The position numbers and the translations under genes were made by a program. DNA of 64,000 nucleotides. Source: Opitutia bacterium. Its GTDB lineage: Bacteria; Verrucomicrobiota; Verrucomicrobiia; Opitutales; Opitutaceae. Under the pieces are notes generated by a model. It was not told the DNA's origin. It did no database searches and saw only the letters and a program-made list of their open reading frames with translations. The stretch spans positions 1 through 64,000 of the forward strand of contig PLOH01000142.1 in the NCBI GenBank assembly GCA_003142955.1. The letters run 5' to 3'. Of this stretch, positions 33,374-42,198 are shown one piece after another. How positions within the stretch are numbered: position 1 is the stretch's first letter; each line of letters starts with the position of its first letter.

Positions 33374-34029
33374 ACCGGGGCCCGCTCATTTTCCTCGGCA
33401 TCTTCTTCGCGCTCGCCTTTTCCTGGACGGGCGTGGTGCTGACCAATCAGATCCAGTACGGCAGCCTGACGCCGTATTACGACCAGAACGAGGGCAAGAC
33501 CTATCCCGAGAAGCCGTCCGGCCTGGCGGAGCGCGGCCGGCTGGTCTACCAGGACCTCGGCTGCCTGTATTGCCATTCCCAACAGGTGCGCCGGCCGGGT
33601 TTTGGGGCGGACGCCGAGCGCGGCTGGGGCGAGCGCCAGAGCGTGGCGCGGGACTATGTGTACGAAAAGCGGGTCTTCCTCGGCACGATGCGCACGGGAC
33701 CCGATCTGCGCAACATCGGGGCGCGCCAGCCCTCGGCCGACTGGCATTATCTGCATCTGTTCGATCCGCGGCTGACTTCGCCCGGTTCGACCATGGCGCC
33801 GTTCGGGTTTCTTTTTGAGTATCGCCAGATCGTGGGAGAGCGGTCGCCGAAGACGCTAAAATTACCGGCTGAATACGCGAAGCTGCATGACCTCGACCGG
33901 CCCGGCTACGAGCTCGTGCCGACGCCCCGGGCCGACGCGCTCGTCGGCTATCTGCTGAGCCTCAAGGACACGTACGAATTTCCTGAGGCGAAGCCCTATG
34001 TTCCGAGAAAGGCTGGGGGAGCCAAATGA
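33370..34029 (+). CDS. ccoO: cbb3 oxidase monohaem cytochrome c subunit
   Basis: A 219-residue cytochrome anchored by one N-terminal helix (PLIFLGIFFALAFSWTGVVL). Family features: GRLVYQDLGCLYCHSQQVRRPG with the CxxCH haem motif, RDYVYEKRVFLGTMRTGPDLR, ADWHYLHLFDPR and the Met-ligand region PGSTMAPFGFLF. The start overlaps the ccoN stop (ATGA) and its stop overlaps the next cytochrome gene, so the three are translationally coupled. Confidence 0.95.
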   Translation: MNRGPLIFLGIFFALAFSWTGVVLTNQIQYGSLTPYYDQNEGKTYPEKPSGLAERGRLVYQDLGCLYCHSQQVRRPGFGADAERGWGERQSVARDYVYEKRVFLGTMRTGPDLRNIGARQPSADWHYLHLFDPRLTSPGSTMAPFGFLFEYRQIVGERSPKTLKLPAEYAKLHDLDRPGYELVPTPRADALVGYLLSLKDTYEFPEAKPYVPRKAGGAK

Positions 34030-34676
34030 GCGCCGATCCCTCTCCCCGATTGCCGCTGGAACAGGCCGGCGCGTCCGACGAGCAGCTCCAAAAGGTGCAC
34101 GCGATTTTGCTGCGCGAGAAGCCCGAACCGACGGAGGGCTACTCGCCACTGCCGCTCCTGCTGCTGGGTTTGATGAGCGCGCTGATTCTCTTTTCCGCGA
34201 TCTACCTCGGGCGCTATTCGGGAGGGTTTGATCCGCTGGTTTACGACGAACGGATCCTGCCGGGCATGCTGGAAAACGGTGCGGCGCCCGCGGTTCAAGA
34301 CCCCAAGGTGATCGGCAAGCGGGTGTTTGCGAATTGCATTGCCTGCCACCAAACGACGGGCCTCGGACTGCCCGGGGCGTATCCGCCGCTCGCCGGATCC
34401 GAATGGGCGCAGGGTCCGGAGGACCGGATCATCCGGATTGTCCTGAACGGACTCAGCGGTCCGATCACAGTCAAGAGCACTTCGTTCAACAGCTCGATGC
34501 CGGCCTTCGGTCCGCAGTTGCGGGATGAGCAGATCGCGGACGTCCTGACCTACGTCCGGTCGGAATGGGGCAACACCGCGCCGGCCGTGTCACCGGACAA
34601 AGTGAAGGAGATCCGGGCGGCAGTCGCCACGCGCACCGGACCGTGGGCGCCGGACGAGTTGCTGAAGATCCCCTGA
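34026..34676 (+). CDS. Monohaem c-type cytochrome, CcoP-like third subunit
   Basis: A 216-residue cytochrome: cytoplasmic N-terminus of ~45 residues, one helix (PLPLLLLGLMSALILFSAIY), then a soluble cytochrome c domain with CIACHQ and the Met-ligand region SSMPAFGPQLRDEQ. Standard CcoP carries two haem motifs; here only one is present, so this is a shorter relative in the CcoP position. No ccoQ-like gene was found. The ATG overlaps the ccoO stop. Confidence 0.85.
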   Translation: MSADPSPRLPLEQAGASDEQLQKVHAILLREKPEPTEGYSPLPLLLLGLMSALILFSAIYLGRYSGGFDPLVYDERILPGMLENGAAPAVQDPKVIGKRVFANCIACHQTTGLGLPGAYPPLAGSEWAQGPEDRIIRIVLNGLSGPITVKSTSFNSSMPAFGPQLRDEQIADVLTYVRSEWGNTAPAVSPDKVKEIRAAVATRTGPWAPDELLKIP

Positions 34677-34723
34677 CGGAGGCGCGCTCTGGAAAAACCG
34701 CAGGCCGAGGGCCCGCGGGCGCC

Positions 34724-35806
34724 TCAGGCGGCAGGCGGTGGTTCCCCAAGCCGCCGGTTCGGTACGAGGTGGTTCTGCACGTAATCCCGCACCGCATCGG
34801 CGAGCGGAGTGAGCGGCCGGGTGTAACCGGTGGCGCGCAGTTTTGCGATGTCCGCCTGGGTAAAGTACTGGTATTTGTCGCGCAGAACCGCGGGCATCTC
34901 GATGAACTCGACGTTGGGCGGCCGGCCGAGTGCGGCGAAAATGGCCGAGGTTAGGGCGAGCCAGGTGGTTGCCTGGCCCGAACCGAGATTGTAGAGTCCG
35001 CCCGCCGTTGTCGCCCGCTCGGCGAAATGCAGCGTCATCTCCACGGCGTCCTTCACATAGAGAAAATCGCGTTGTTGTTCGCCGTCCTTGAATTCCGGCC
35101 GGTAGCTCTTGAACAAGCCTACTTTCCCCGTTGCCAGGATCTGCTCATAGGCCTTGTGCACCAGGGAGCGCATGTCGCCCTTGTGGTCCTCGTTCGGCCC
35201 GTAGACGTTGAAATACTTCAGTCCCGCGATGCGGCTGAGGTAGCCTTCTTTCTGGGCATGCAGATCGAACTGTTGTTTGGACCATCCGTAAAGGTTGAGC
35301 GGACGCAAGCGGAGGAGATGGTCATCCTGGTCGTCCATGCCCGCGGTACCGTCGCCGTAGGTGGCGGCGGAGGAAGCGTAGACAAAGCGCGCCCCCTGAG
35401 CGAGCGACCATTCGGCGAGATCCCGGGTATAGGCGAAATTGTTGTCCCGGAGATAGGACTCGTTGCGCTCGGTGGTGGCGGAACAGGCGCCGAGGTGGAA
35501 GACCGAACCGAACTGGCCGAAGGCTCGCGGATCAGACTGAATCCGCGCGCGGAAAACATCGGCCTCAACGTAGTCCGTGAATTTCAGGGGCGCCAGGTTG
35601 CGGCGCTTGCTGTCGCGGCCGGAGTCGAGGGGCACCACCCCGTTCCAACGCTTGGCGGGTTCGAGGAAGTCGGTGACGAGAATATCGGTCCGCCCGCGCC
35701 GGTTGAGCGCCCACACGAGCGCGCTGCCGATGAAGCCAGCGCCGCCGGTGACCAAGATGGGTTTCGTGGCGAAGGAATCTGGAGCAGGCATCTGCGCGAT
35801 GTTCAT
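34724..35806 (-). CDS. hldD: ADP-L-glycero-D-manno-heptose 6-epimerase
   Basis: A 360-residue SDR-type epimerase making the L-glycero heptose used in the inner core of lipopolysaccharide. Visible: NAD-binding ILVTGGAGFIGSALVWAL, FHLGACSATTERNE (catalytic Ser/Thr region), SSAATYGDG, the catalytic NLYGWSKQQFD (Tyr/Lys) and LKYFNVYGPNEDHKGDM. N-terminal extension of ~15 residues before the Rossmann strand; an internal Met at residue 6 is an alternative start. The presence of this gene implies a heptose-containing LPS. Transcribed convergently with the oxidase block. Confidence 0.94.
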   Translation of the reverse strand: MNIAQMPAPDSFATKPILVTGGAGFIGSALVWALNRRGRTDILVTDFLEPAKRWNGVVPLDSGRDSKRRNLAPLKFTDYVEADVFRARIQSDPRAFGQFGSVFHLGACSATTERNESYLRDNNFAYTRDLAEWSLAQGARFVYASSAATYGDGTAGMDDQDDHLLRLRPLNLYGWSKQQFDLHAQKEGYLSRIAGLKYFNVYGPNEDHKGDMRSLVHKAYEQILATGKVGLFKSYRPEFKDGEQQRDFLYVKDAVEMTLHFAERATTAGGLYNLGSGQATTWLALTSAIFAALGRPPNVEFIEMPAVLRDKYQYFTQADIAKLRATGYTRPLTPLADAVRDYVQNHLVPNRRLGEPPPAA

Positions 35807-35867
35807 GGACTGGCCACTCGCTGGCGCTCGCGGCTACGAAGGCGGATAAAAGCCACTCGTTCTGTCG

Positions 35868-36701
35868 TCAGGCATCCTGCGAGAGCTCCTCGGAACGGGC
35901 CTTGGCGGCGAGGATGGTTGCCTTGAGGGTGTCACGAAAGCCGCGCGCGGTCATGCATTGCAGGCCGGCGAAGGTCGTGCCGTGCGGGGAGGTCACCTGG
36001 TCGCGCAGCGCTTCAGGTTCGATCCTGGTTTCTGCCAGGAGGCGGGCGGAGCCAAGCACCGTCGCCTGGGCCAGCTTGGTGGCGACCTCGCGCGACAATC
36101 CGGCGGCCACGCCGCCTTCGCGGAGTGCGGCGACAAATTCGAACAGGAAAGCTGGACCGCTGCCGCTGAGCGCGGTGACGGCATCGAGGTCGGCTTCGTT
36201 TAACGCCACCATTTCCCCCAGGGCGCCGAGCACCGTGTCGACCACGGCGCGATCGGAAGCGCTCAGCGGTTTGAGCGAAGCCCAACCCGTGATGCCTGCG
36301 CCGATCTGGCCCGGGGTGTTGGGCATGGCGCGCACCAGGTTCCGGGCCTGGGAAAACGTCCCGGCCAGACGGGCCAGTCGTTTGCCGGCGAGGATTGAGA
36401 TCACCAGCCGGCCGGCGGTAAGACCGGCCAGGCGCGGATCCAGGCCGGCGAGTTGCTGCGGCTTGCAGGCGAGCACCACGGTGTCAGCCGAGGCCAGAAG
36501 CGAGGCCAGATCCGGAGCCGCCGCAATGCCGGTGCGCCCGGCCAGAATCTGCGCGGTGTCATCATCGCCGCCGATGCAGACGATCTCGGCGGGCCGGGCG
36601 GCCTTGGTGGTCAGCAATCCCCCGACCATGGCGGAGGCCATGCGTCCGGCACCGATAAAAGCGAATCGTTTGGTCTGGGCAGCGAGGGGAGATTCACTCA
36701 C
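35868..36701 (-). CDS. proC: Pyrroline-5-carboxylate reductase
   Basis: A 277-residue NAD(P)H-dependent enzyme of the last step of proline synthesis. Rossmann start FAFIGAGRMASAMVGGL, VVLACKPQQLAGL, NLVRAMPNTPGQIGAGITGW and the C-terminal family signature ALSGSGPAFLFEFVAALREG, then VTSPHGTTFAGL. The ATG overlaps the stop of the upstream REC-kinase gene (36698-36701, ATGA), so the two are co-transcribed although their functions are unrelated. Confidence 0.95.
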   Translation of the reverse strand: MSESPLAAQTKRFAFIGAGRMASAMVGGLLTTKAARPAEIVCIGGDDDTAQILAGRTGIAAAPDLASLLASADTVVLACKPQQLAGLDPRLAGLTAGRLVISILAGKRLARLAGTFSQARNLVRAMPNTPGQIGAGITGWASLKPLSASDRAVVDTVLGALGEMVALNEADLDAVTALSGSGPAFLFEFVAALREGGVAAGLSREVATKLAQATVLGSARLLAETRIEPEALRDQVTSPHGTTFAGLQCMTARGFRDTLKATILAAKARSEELSQDA

Positions 36702-37828
36702 TGGGACGGCTTCCTTTTGGGCTGCGCGACCGGATGCAGCAGAACGGCGACAGTGCCGCCGCCGGGGCGGTCTTCCATCATCACATCACCCCCGATATTG
36801 CGGAGGGAATGGCGCGCGACCGTGAGTCCCATTCCCACGCCAACGGTGCGCTTGCCGCTGATGAACGGTTCAAACATATGATCGCGAATCTCGGGATCGA
36901 TGCCGCGACCCTGGTCTTCGATCCGGATCTCCACCATCTTGACTTCATCGTTTTGGGAGAGAAGCGCGGCGGAAAGCGTGATGGGGCGCTGGTCCGGTGG
37001 CGTGCCGTCGGGGTAGGATTCCCAGGCATTGATGAGGATCTTCGCCAATACCTCCTCGAACACCTCGATATGCGTTTCGATGATGAAATCGCCGAGCGGA
37101 TTATTGACGACGACGGGCTGGTTGGTCTTGTACTCCCCTTGGTAGCGTTGCACGCCGCCTTCCAGAATGCGCTGCAAGCCGATCCGGGTGACGTTCAGGC
37201 GGGTCTTGACCACCAGCGAGCTGAGTTGCCGGATGATCACGACGATTCGCTGGACCGCATCTTCGACATTTTGGGCGTTTTTCCGAACCAACTCCGGTTT
37301 GTCGGCGTACGCCTTGATCAGGTCGAGATAGCCGATGACCACACCCAGCAGATTGTTGAGGTTGTGCGCGATGCCCTGGGTGACGGCCCCGATGGTGGCG
37401 GCGCGACGCGATTCGGTGAGCCGGCGCTGCAAATCGATGATTTCGCGGTTGATCGCGGCAAACCGGAGCTGCGTCTGCACCCGTGCGAGCGTCTCATCGA
37501 GGTCGATCGGTTTGGTGATGTAATCCACCGCGCCCACGCCCAGACCTTCGAGTTTGCCCTCCTTGGAGCTGCGCGCCGTGACAAAAATGACCGGAATGGA
37601 ACGAGTCTCCTCATCGGCCTGCAGGCGCTGGCACACTTCGATGCCGTCCATCTCAGGCATCATCACATCGAGCAGGATGAGCTCGGGCTTATCCTGGGCG
37701 ATGAGGTCGAGCGCCTCGTGCCCGGAATAGGCGGTGAGCACCTGCATGCCTTCCCGTTCCAATTTGCGTTTGAGCAGCTGAACGTTGATCGGCTGATCGT
37801 CGACCACCAGGATTTTTGGCGCAGGCAT
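36698..37828 (-). CDS. REC-histidine kinase fusion (response regulator receiver N-terminal)
   Basis: A 376-residue protein with domains in inverted order relative to ordinary hybrid kinases: receiver first (ILVVDDQPINVQLLKRKL, phospho-acceptor Asp54 in LILLDVMMPEMDG, Lys in DYITKPIDL), then a short helix and a HisKA-like region with GIAHNLNNLLGVVIGYLDLI (His155), and a HATPase (VLAKILINAWESYPDG N-box; DQGRGIDPEIRDHMFEPF; TVGVGMGLTVARHSL). No sensor or membrane segment, so it is cytoplasmic and probably receives phosphate from another kinase. No target is indicated. Overlaps proC by 4 bases. Confidence 0.9.
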   Translation of the reverse strand: MPAPKILVVDDQPINVQLLKRKLEREGMQVLTAYSGHEALDLIAQDKPELILLDVMMPEMDGIEVCQRLQADEETRSIPVIFVTARSSKEGKLEGLGVGAVDYITKPIDLDETLARVQTQLRFAAINREIIDLQRRLTESRRAATIGAVTQGIAHNLNNLLGVVIGYLDLIKAYADKPELVRKNAQNVEDAVQRIVVIIRQLSSLVVKTRLNVTRIGLQRILEGGVQRYQGEYKTNQPVVVNNPLGDFIIETHIEVFEEVLAKILINAWESYPDGTPPDQRPITLSAALLSQNDEVKMVEIRIEDQGRGIDPEIRDHMFEPFISGKRTVGVGMGLTVARHSLRNIGGDVMMEDRPGGGTVAVLLHPVAQPKRKPSQ

Positions 37829-37882
37829 GCGAGGGGATTAAAGGTCTAGTTTGGGGCCGATGGCAAGATTGGCGTGTGCCCA

Positions 37883-38758
37883 TTACGTGGCGCGCGACTG
37901 GCGGTGGGCCTTGACCGTGTTCTTCATCAACATGGCGACGGTCATCGGACCCACGCCACCGGGCACCGGGGTGATCCGGCTGGCGATTGGGGCAACCGAC
38001 GGGAAGTGAACATCGCCGACGAGGCGATAGCCCGATTTCTTGGTGGAGTCGGGCACGCGGTTGATGCCCACATCGATCACGACCGCGCCGGGCTTCACCA
38101 TCTCAGCGGTCACGAATTCCGGACGGCCGATGGCGGCGATCAGGATGTCAGCCAGGCGGGCGAGGGCGGGAAGTCCGACGGTCTGCGAATGGCAGAGCGT
38201 AACGGTGGCATTGGCCCAGGCCTTTTTTTGCACGGCCAGCAGGGCGACAGGCTTGCCGACGAGCAGGCTGCGGCCCAGAACGACGACGTGGCGGCCCGCG
38301 AGCTGGACGCCGGAACGGGTGAGCAGCTCCAGGATGCCGGCGGGGGTGCAGGGGACGAAACCGGATTCGTCCTCCTGGGCGATCTTGCCGAAATTGATGG
38401 TACCCAGCCCATCGACGTCCTTGGCCGGGGCGATCCGGCGGAAGACGGCGAGTTCATCGAGGTGCGGTGGCAGCGGGGACTGAACAAGAATGCCGTCGAT
38501 CGCGGGATCGGCGCTTAGCTGTTCGATCAGCCCGAACAACTCTGCCGGCGAAATCGTCGCGGGCGGCAGCAGCACGCGGCCAACGATGCCAATCTCCACG
38601 GCGGTCTTCTCCTTCTGCCTGACGTAGGAGACCGACGCCGGGTCTTCGCCGACGCGCACGAGCGCGAGACACGGCTTCCGTCCGGGCAGCGCAGCCACTT
38701 CCGCCTTGAGCTCGCTGATGATTTCCGCGGCGATCCGGTGCCCGTCGATGAGTTCCAT
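37883..38758 (-). CDS. folD: Bifunctional methylene-THF dehydrogenase / methenyl-THF cyclohydrolase
   Basis: A 291-residue enzyme producing 10-formyl-THF, the donor used by Fmt and purine synthesis. Motifs: [18 protein letters not shown] (catalytic Lys), [43 protein letters not shown] and [15 protein letters not shown] near the C-terminus. The start at 38758 ([13 protein letters not shown]) is preferred over 38782 since it matches the usual beginning. Standard length. Confidence 0.95.
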   Translation of the reverse strand: MELIDGHRIAAEIISELKAEVAALPGRKPCLALVRVGEDPASVSYVRQKEKTAVEIGIVGRVLLPPATISPAELFGLIEQLSADPAIDGILVQSPLPPHLDELAVFRRIAPAKDVDGLGTINFGKIAQEDESGFVPCTPAGILELLTRSGVQLAGRHVVVLGRSLLVGKPVALLAVQKKAWANATVTLCHSQTVGLPALARLADILIAAIGRPEFVTAEMVKPGAVVIDVGINRVPDSTKKSGYRLVGDVHFPSVAPIASRITPVPGGVGPMTVAMLMKNTVKAHRQSRAT

Positions 38759-38771
38759 GAAGGAGGAAGAA

Positions 38772-38792
38772 GGCGGCCGCAATGAAGCCGCC
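38772..38792 (-). terminator. Possible terminator after the SH3-like gene
   Basis: GGCGGC and GCCGCC separated by 9 bases, followed on the minus strand by TTCTTCCTCC. It lies between the stop of the SH3-like gene and the folD start. The T-tract is poor, so it is only a candidate. Confidence 0.35.
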
Positions 38793-38801
38793 GTTAGAAG
38801 A

Positions 38802-39569
38802 TCACCTCGCTTCGATCGTTTGCACCTCGATGACGAGGTTCTTCCAGTCGCTCGTCGGTTTGATGACTCCCGAGATGGTTACCAATTGATCGACGTAGGC
38901 TTCGATTCTTTGCAATGGCGCGACCCGGCTGACATCAAGGAAACCGACTCGTTTGCCCGCCGAATCATTGAGCTGATATTTGTAGTCCGGGCGGGGGCCA
39001 ACGAAGAGCACGCGTTTCGTCTCCACCAGCATGCCTTGCAGCACCCGTGGCAGGGCGGTGGCGGCCCCGGCGCTGACAGGCGGGACCGCGGCCGCCGGCG
39101 TCGCTGCCGGCACGCTAATTACCGGCACGGGAGCAGGGGCGGGCAAGGAGGAGGAGGTCCCGCCGATCTGGATAAAACCGACAATGGTCTTATAGAGTTT
39201 GATCTGCGTCCAGCCGCTGCGCAGGCCGGTGATCTCAGTCTTGTCGCCTTCCTGCATTGTGGCGAGAATGGGGGCATCGGCCTTGGGCTTCAGGCGGATC
39301 GCGGCGCCCGCGTGAACGTCGAGACTCTTGCTGAAGTCGTTGTTGTTGACGTAAGCCTCGTGTGGGCCGGGCAGGTCGACCGCCATCCACCCGGCGGGCG
39401 CGGTGGCATTTGCGGCGGCGATAGGATCGGTGCCCGCCTTGAGATAACCGATGGCAGGAGAGCCGGCATCGGATTGGGAATGGATTGCGGTGGTTTCCAT
39501 CAGGGGCGCCGCGGAGGAAGCTGCAGCGACCAGCAAACCGGCGAGGACAGCGGAGAACTTCGTCTTCAT
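38802..39569 (-). CDS. Exported protein with bacterial-SH3-like domains
   Basis: A 255-residue exported protein of unknown function. Signal peptide [20 protein letters not shown]. Residues ~25-75 and ~85-140 look like small beta-barrel SH3b-type repeats ([19 protein letters not shown], and [20 protein letters not shown] then [19 protein letters not shown]), followed by a Pro/Ala-rich linker and a C-terminal ~75-residue domain ([20 protein letters not shown] to IEVQTIEAR). A role in the cell envelope is inferred. Divergent from fabG, with a 170-base shared control region. Confidence 0.75.
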   Translation of the reverse strand: MKTKFSAVLAGLLVAAASSAAPLMETTAIHSQSDAGSPAIGYLKAGTDPIAAANATAPAGWMAVDLPGPHEAYVNNNDFSKSLDVHAGAAIRLKPKADAPILATMQEGDKTEITGLRSGWTQIKLYKTIVGFIQIGGTSSSLPAPAPVPVISVPAATPAAAVPPVSAGAATALPRVLQGMLVETKRVLFVGPRPDYKYQLNDSAGKRVGFLDVSRVAPLQRIEAYVDQLVTISGVIKPTSDWKNLVIEVQTIEAR

Positions 39570-39739
39570 GATCGGTGTGATTTTGGAAACTGGGTGCGAA
39601 GAAAGAGCCTGACGATGGAACGGATTGGATGTCTTTGTTAGGCACTTGTTTCTCGTCGCGCAAAGGAAATCCTCGCTTTCTTGCGGGCTGGGGGAAAAAT
39701 CGGCTCGCGCATTTCTGCGCAATTCGCGGTACTGATCCC

Positions 39740-40480
39740 ATGACCTTTAACAATCGCGTCGCGCTTGTCACTGGAGCCGGTCGGGGTATCGGCAAGGCCA
39801 TTGCCGGAGTGCTCGCCCAATCCGGCGTCACAGTGATCTGCGTCAGCAAGAACGAGGCAAACTGTGGCGCCGTTGCCGGGGAGCTTCGGGCGGCCGGAGG
39901 GAAGGCTAAGGCAGTAGCCGTCGATGTGGCGGACGGAGCCGCCGTGGCAAAAGCAGCGGGCGATTTGCTGGCCGAATTCGGCAACATCGATATCCTCGTC
40001 AACAATGCCGGCATCACCCGCGATGGGTTGTTGTTCCGCATGTCGGAAGATGATTGGAATTCGGTACTTACCACGAATCTGACCAGCGCCTTTCATTGGA
40101 CGAAACCCTTGGGCCGGGCGATGGCCCAGAAGCGCTGGGGCCGCATCATCAATATCTCCTCGGTGGCCGGTGTGGCCGGTAATGCCGGACAGGCCAACTA
40201 CTCCGCAGCGAAAGCCGGATTGATTGGATTCACCAAGAGTATTGCCAAGGAATTTGCCCGTCGTTCGATTACGTGCAACGCGGTTGCTCCCGGCTTTATC
40301 AAGACCGACATGACGGCCGTCCTCAGCGAGGACGTAACAAAGGCGGCTTTACAATATATTCCAATGCAGCGGTTGGGTGAGCCGGCGGACGTGGCTCATT
40401 TGGTGGCGTTTTTGTGTTCGGAGGAGGCCGGATATATCACGGGTCAAGTTTTTACCGTTGACGGCGGCATGGTGATGTGA
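39740..40480 (+). CDS. fabG: 3-oxoacyl-ACP reductase
   Basis: A 246-residue SDR enzyme reducing beta-ketoacyl-ACP with NADPH in fatty acid elongation. NADP-binding VALVTGAGRGIGKAIA, NNAGITRDGLLFRMSEDDW, catalytic INISSVAG and ANYSAAKAGLIGF (Ser, Tyr, Lys), and the end TGQVFTVDGGMVM. The start at 39740 is where family members begin. It is followed by acpP and fabF in the usual fab order. Confidence 0.95.
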   Translation: MTFNNRVALVTGAGRGIGKAIAGVLAQSGVTVICVSKNEANCGAVAGELRAAGGKAKAVAVDVADGAAVAKAAGDLLAEFGNIDILVNNAGITRDGLLFRMSEDDWNSVLTTNLTSAFHWTKPLGRAMAQKRWGRIINISSVAGVAGNAGQANYSAAKAGLIGFTKSIAKEFARRSITCNAVAPGFIKTDMTAVLSEDVTKAALQYIPMQRLGEPADVAHLVAFLCSEEAGYITGQVFTVDGGMVM

Positions 40481-40519
40481 TCCCAAAGAGCAGCCCAAAC
40501 CCTTGCCCATCTATACAAC

Positions 40520-40783
40520 ATGGCTGATCAGAAGACCATCGAACAACGCGTTAAAGAAATTATCGTTAACCAGTTGAACGTTAACGAGGAACAGATCACC
40601 CCGGAAGCTTCTTTCCTTGATGATCTGGGCGCCGATTCGCTCGATACCGTCGAGCTGATTATGGCTTTTGAGGAGGAATTCAAGGATGAGATCAAAGGCG
40701 AGATCCCGGAGTCTGACGCCGAAAAGCTTCAGACGGTCGGCGATGTAATCGCCTATATCGAAGAAAAGTCTTCTTCGAAGTAA
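40520..40783 (+). CDS. acpP: Acyl carrier protein
   Basis: An 87-residue acidic helical carrier protein. The phosphopantetheine attachment motif [12 protein letters not shown] contains Ser40; [20 protein letters not shown] and [17 protein letters not shown] are typical. It carries growing acyl chains for the adjacent fabG and fabF enzymes. 39 bases after fabG. Confidence 0.97.
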   Translation: MADQKTIEQRVKEIIVNQLNVNEEQITPEASFLDDLGADSLDTVELIMAFEEEFKDEIKGEIPESDAEKLQTVGDVIAYIEEKSSSK

Positions 40784-40800
40784 TCATTTTTTCGGATTTT

Positions 40801-40850
40801 GGCGTCCTGCCGGGTGCCCCATCGGGACTTTTCGGTAGGGCGCCTTTTTT
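40801..40850 (+). terminator. Rho-independent terminator between acpP and fabF
   Basis: GGCGTCCTGCCG (40801-40812) pairs with CGGTAGGGCGCC (40833-40844) with two G-T pairs, followed directly by six T (40845-40850). The stop of acpP is 18 bases before it and the fabF ATG 6 bases after, so it may act as an attenuator that gives more acpP than fabF mRNA. Confidence 0.75.
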
Positions 40851-40856
40851 GTACAC

Positions 40857-42110
40857 ATGGATTCTGCCCAGTCTGCTCCCCGGGTGGTCATCACCGGCCT
40901 CGGCGTTGTCAGCTCCCTCGGCCTGGACGTGGAAGATTTTTGGGCCAATATCCTGGCCGGCCGAAGCGGGATCAGTCGCCTGACGGGATTCGACGTAACG
41001 GATTATCCCTGCAAGATCGGGGCCGAGATTGTCGATTTCGACGCGGCGAAGCTCATGAATCCGAAGGAGGCGCGGCGGAACGACCGTTACACGCAGTTCG
41101 GTTTTGTGGCCGCCAAGGCGGCGGTGGCTGACGCTGGTCTGAATCCCGCGGCGGAAGACTCGGACCGCATGGGTGTGATCATTGGCTCGGGCATCGGCGG
41201 AATGCACACCTACGAGCAGCAACTCAGGGTGCTGTGGGAGCGCGGTCCGCGCAAAGTGTCGCCCTTTACGATCCCCTCTCTCATCAGCAACATGTGTTGC
41301 GGATTGGTTGCGATCGAACTGGGCGCGCGCGGTCCGAATTATGCGGTGGTGAGCGCTTGCGCGTCGGGCGCCCACGCGATTGGCGAAGCCTTCAACGCCA
41401 TCCGGCGGGGCGAGACCGACGTCATGATTGCGGGCGGGAGCGAGGCGGCAATCACGCCTTTTTCCTACGCTTCGTTCTGCTCAATGAAGGCCATGAGCAC
41501 GCGAAACGAACAGCCGGAGAAGGCCTGCCGTCCGTTTGATCTCAACCGCGACGGTTTTATCATGGGAGAGGGTGCCGGCATCCTTGTGCTGGAGACGTTG
41601 GCCCATGCCCAGGCCCGCGGCGCCCGGATCTATTGCGAGCTGGCTGGCTACGGCGCCAGTTGCGATGCCTTTCACATCACTCAGCCCGACCCGGAGGGGC
41701 GTGGACTTTCGCTGGCGATGAAACGCGCAGTTGCGGTGGCCGGCGTGCACCCGGAGGAGATCGATTACATCAATGCGCATGGGACCTCGACACCGTACAA
41801 CGACAAGTTCGAGACGCTGGCGATCAAACAGGTCTTCGGAGACCATGCGCGCAAGCTCATGGTGAGTTCGACCAAGTCGATGACGGGGCATCTGCTGGGC
41901 GCCGCCGGCGGGGTGGAGGCGCTCATCTGCGCCAAGGCGCTCCAGACGGGGGGAGTGCCGCCGACGATCAACTACGAGCAACCAGACCCCGAATGCGATC
42001 TTGACTATGTGCCCAACGTCAAACGTTCGGCTCCGCTGCGCGTGGTGCTGAGCAACAATCTTGGTTTTGGCGGACAGAATGCGTCGCTCGTGCTCCGGCG
42101 GCTGGAATAG
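40857..42110 (+). CDS. fabF: 3-oxoacyl-ACP synthase II
   Basis: A 417-residue condensing enzyme that elongates acyl-ACP with malonyl-ACP. Catalytic Cys168 in SACASGAHAIGEAFNAIR, His308 in NAHGTSTPYND and His345 in TKSMTGHLLGAAGG are all present; the N-terminus VVITGLGVVSSLGLDVEDFW and the end NNLGFGGQNASLVLRRL are standard. Its start lies directly after the hairpin described at 40801-40850. Confidence 0.97.
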   Translation: MDSAQSAPRVVITGLGVVSSLGLDVEDFWANILAGRSGISRLTGFDVTDYPCKIGAEIVDFDAAKLMNPKEARRNDRYTQFGFVAAKAAVADAGLNPAAEDSDRMGVIIGSGIGGMHTYEQQLRVLWERGPRKVSPFTIPSLISNMCCGLVAIELGARGPNYAVVSACASGAHAIGEAFNAIRRGETDVMIAGGSEAAITPFSYASFCSMKAMSTRNEQPEKACRPFDLNRDGFIMGEGAGILVLETLAHAQARGARIYCELAGYGASCDAFHITQPDPEGRGLSLAMKRAVAVAGVHPEEIDYINAHGTSTPYNDKFETLAIKQVFGDHARKLMVSSTKSMTGHLLGAAGGVEALICAKALQTGGVPPTINYEQPDPECDLDYVPNVKRSAPLRVVLSNNLGFGGQNASLVLRRLE

Positions 42111-42198
42111 CCGGGATCGCGGGCAAGCAAGTGGGCGGATGGAGTAGTAAGGCTTGTGCTCTCGGCTGAAAGGCCGTCTTGTTGGCCGCCTGATTCCC

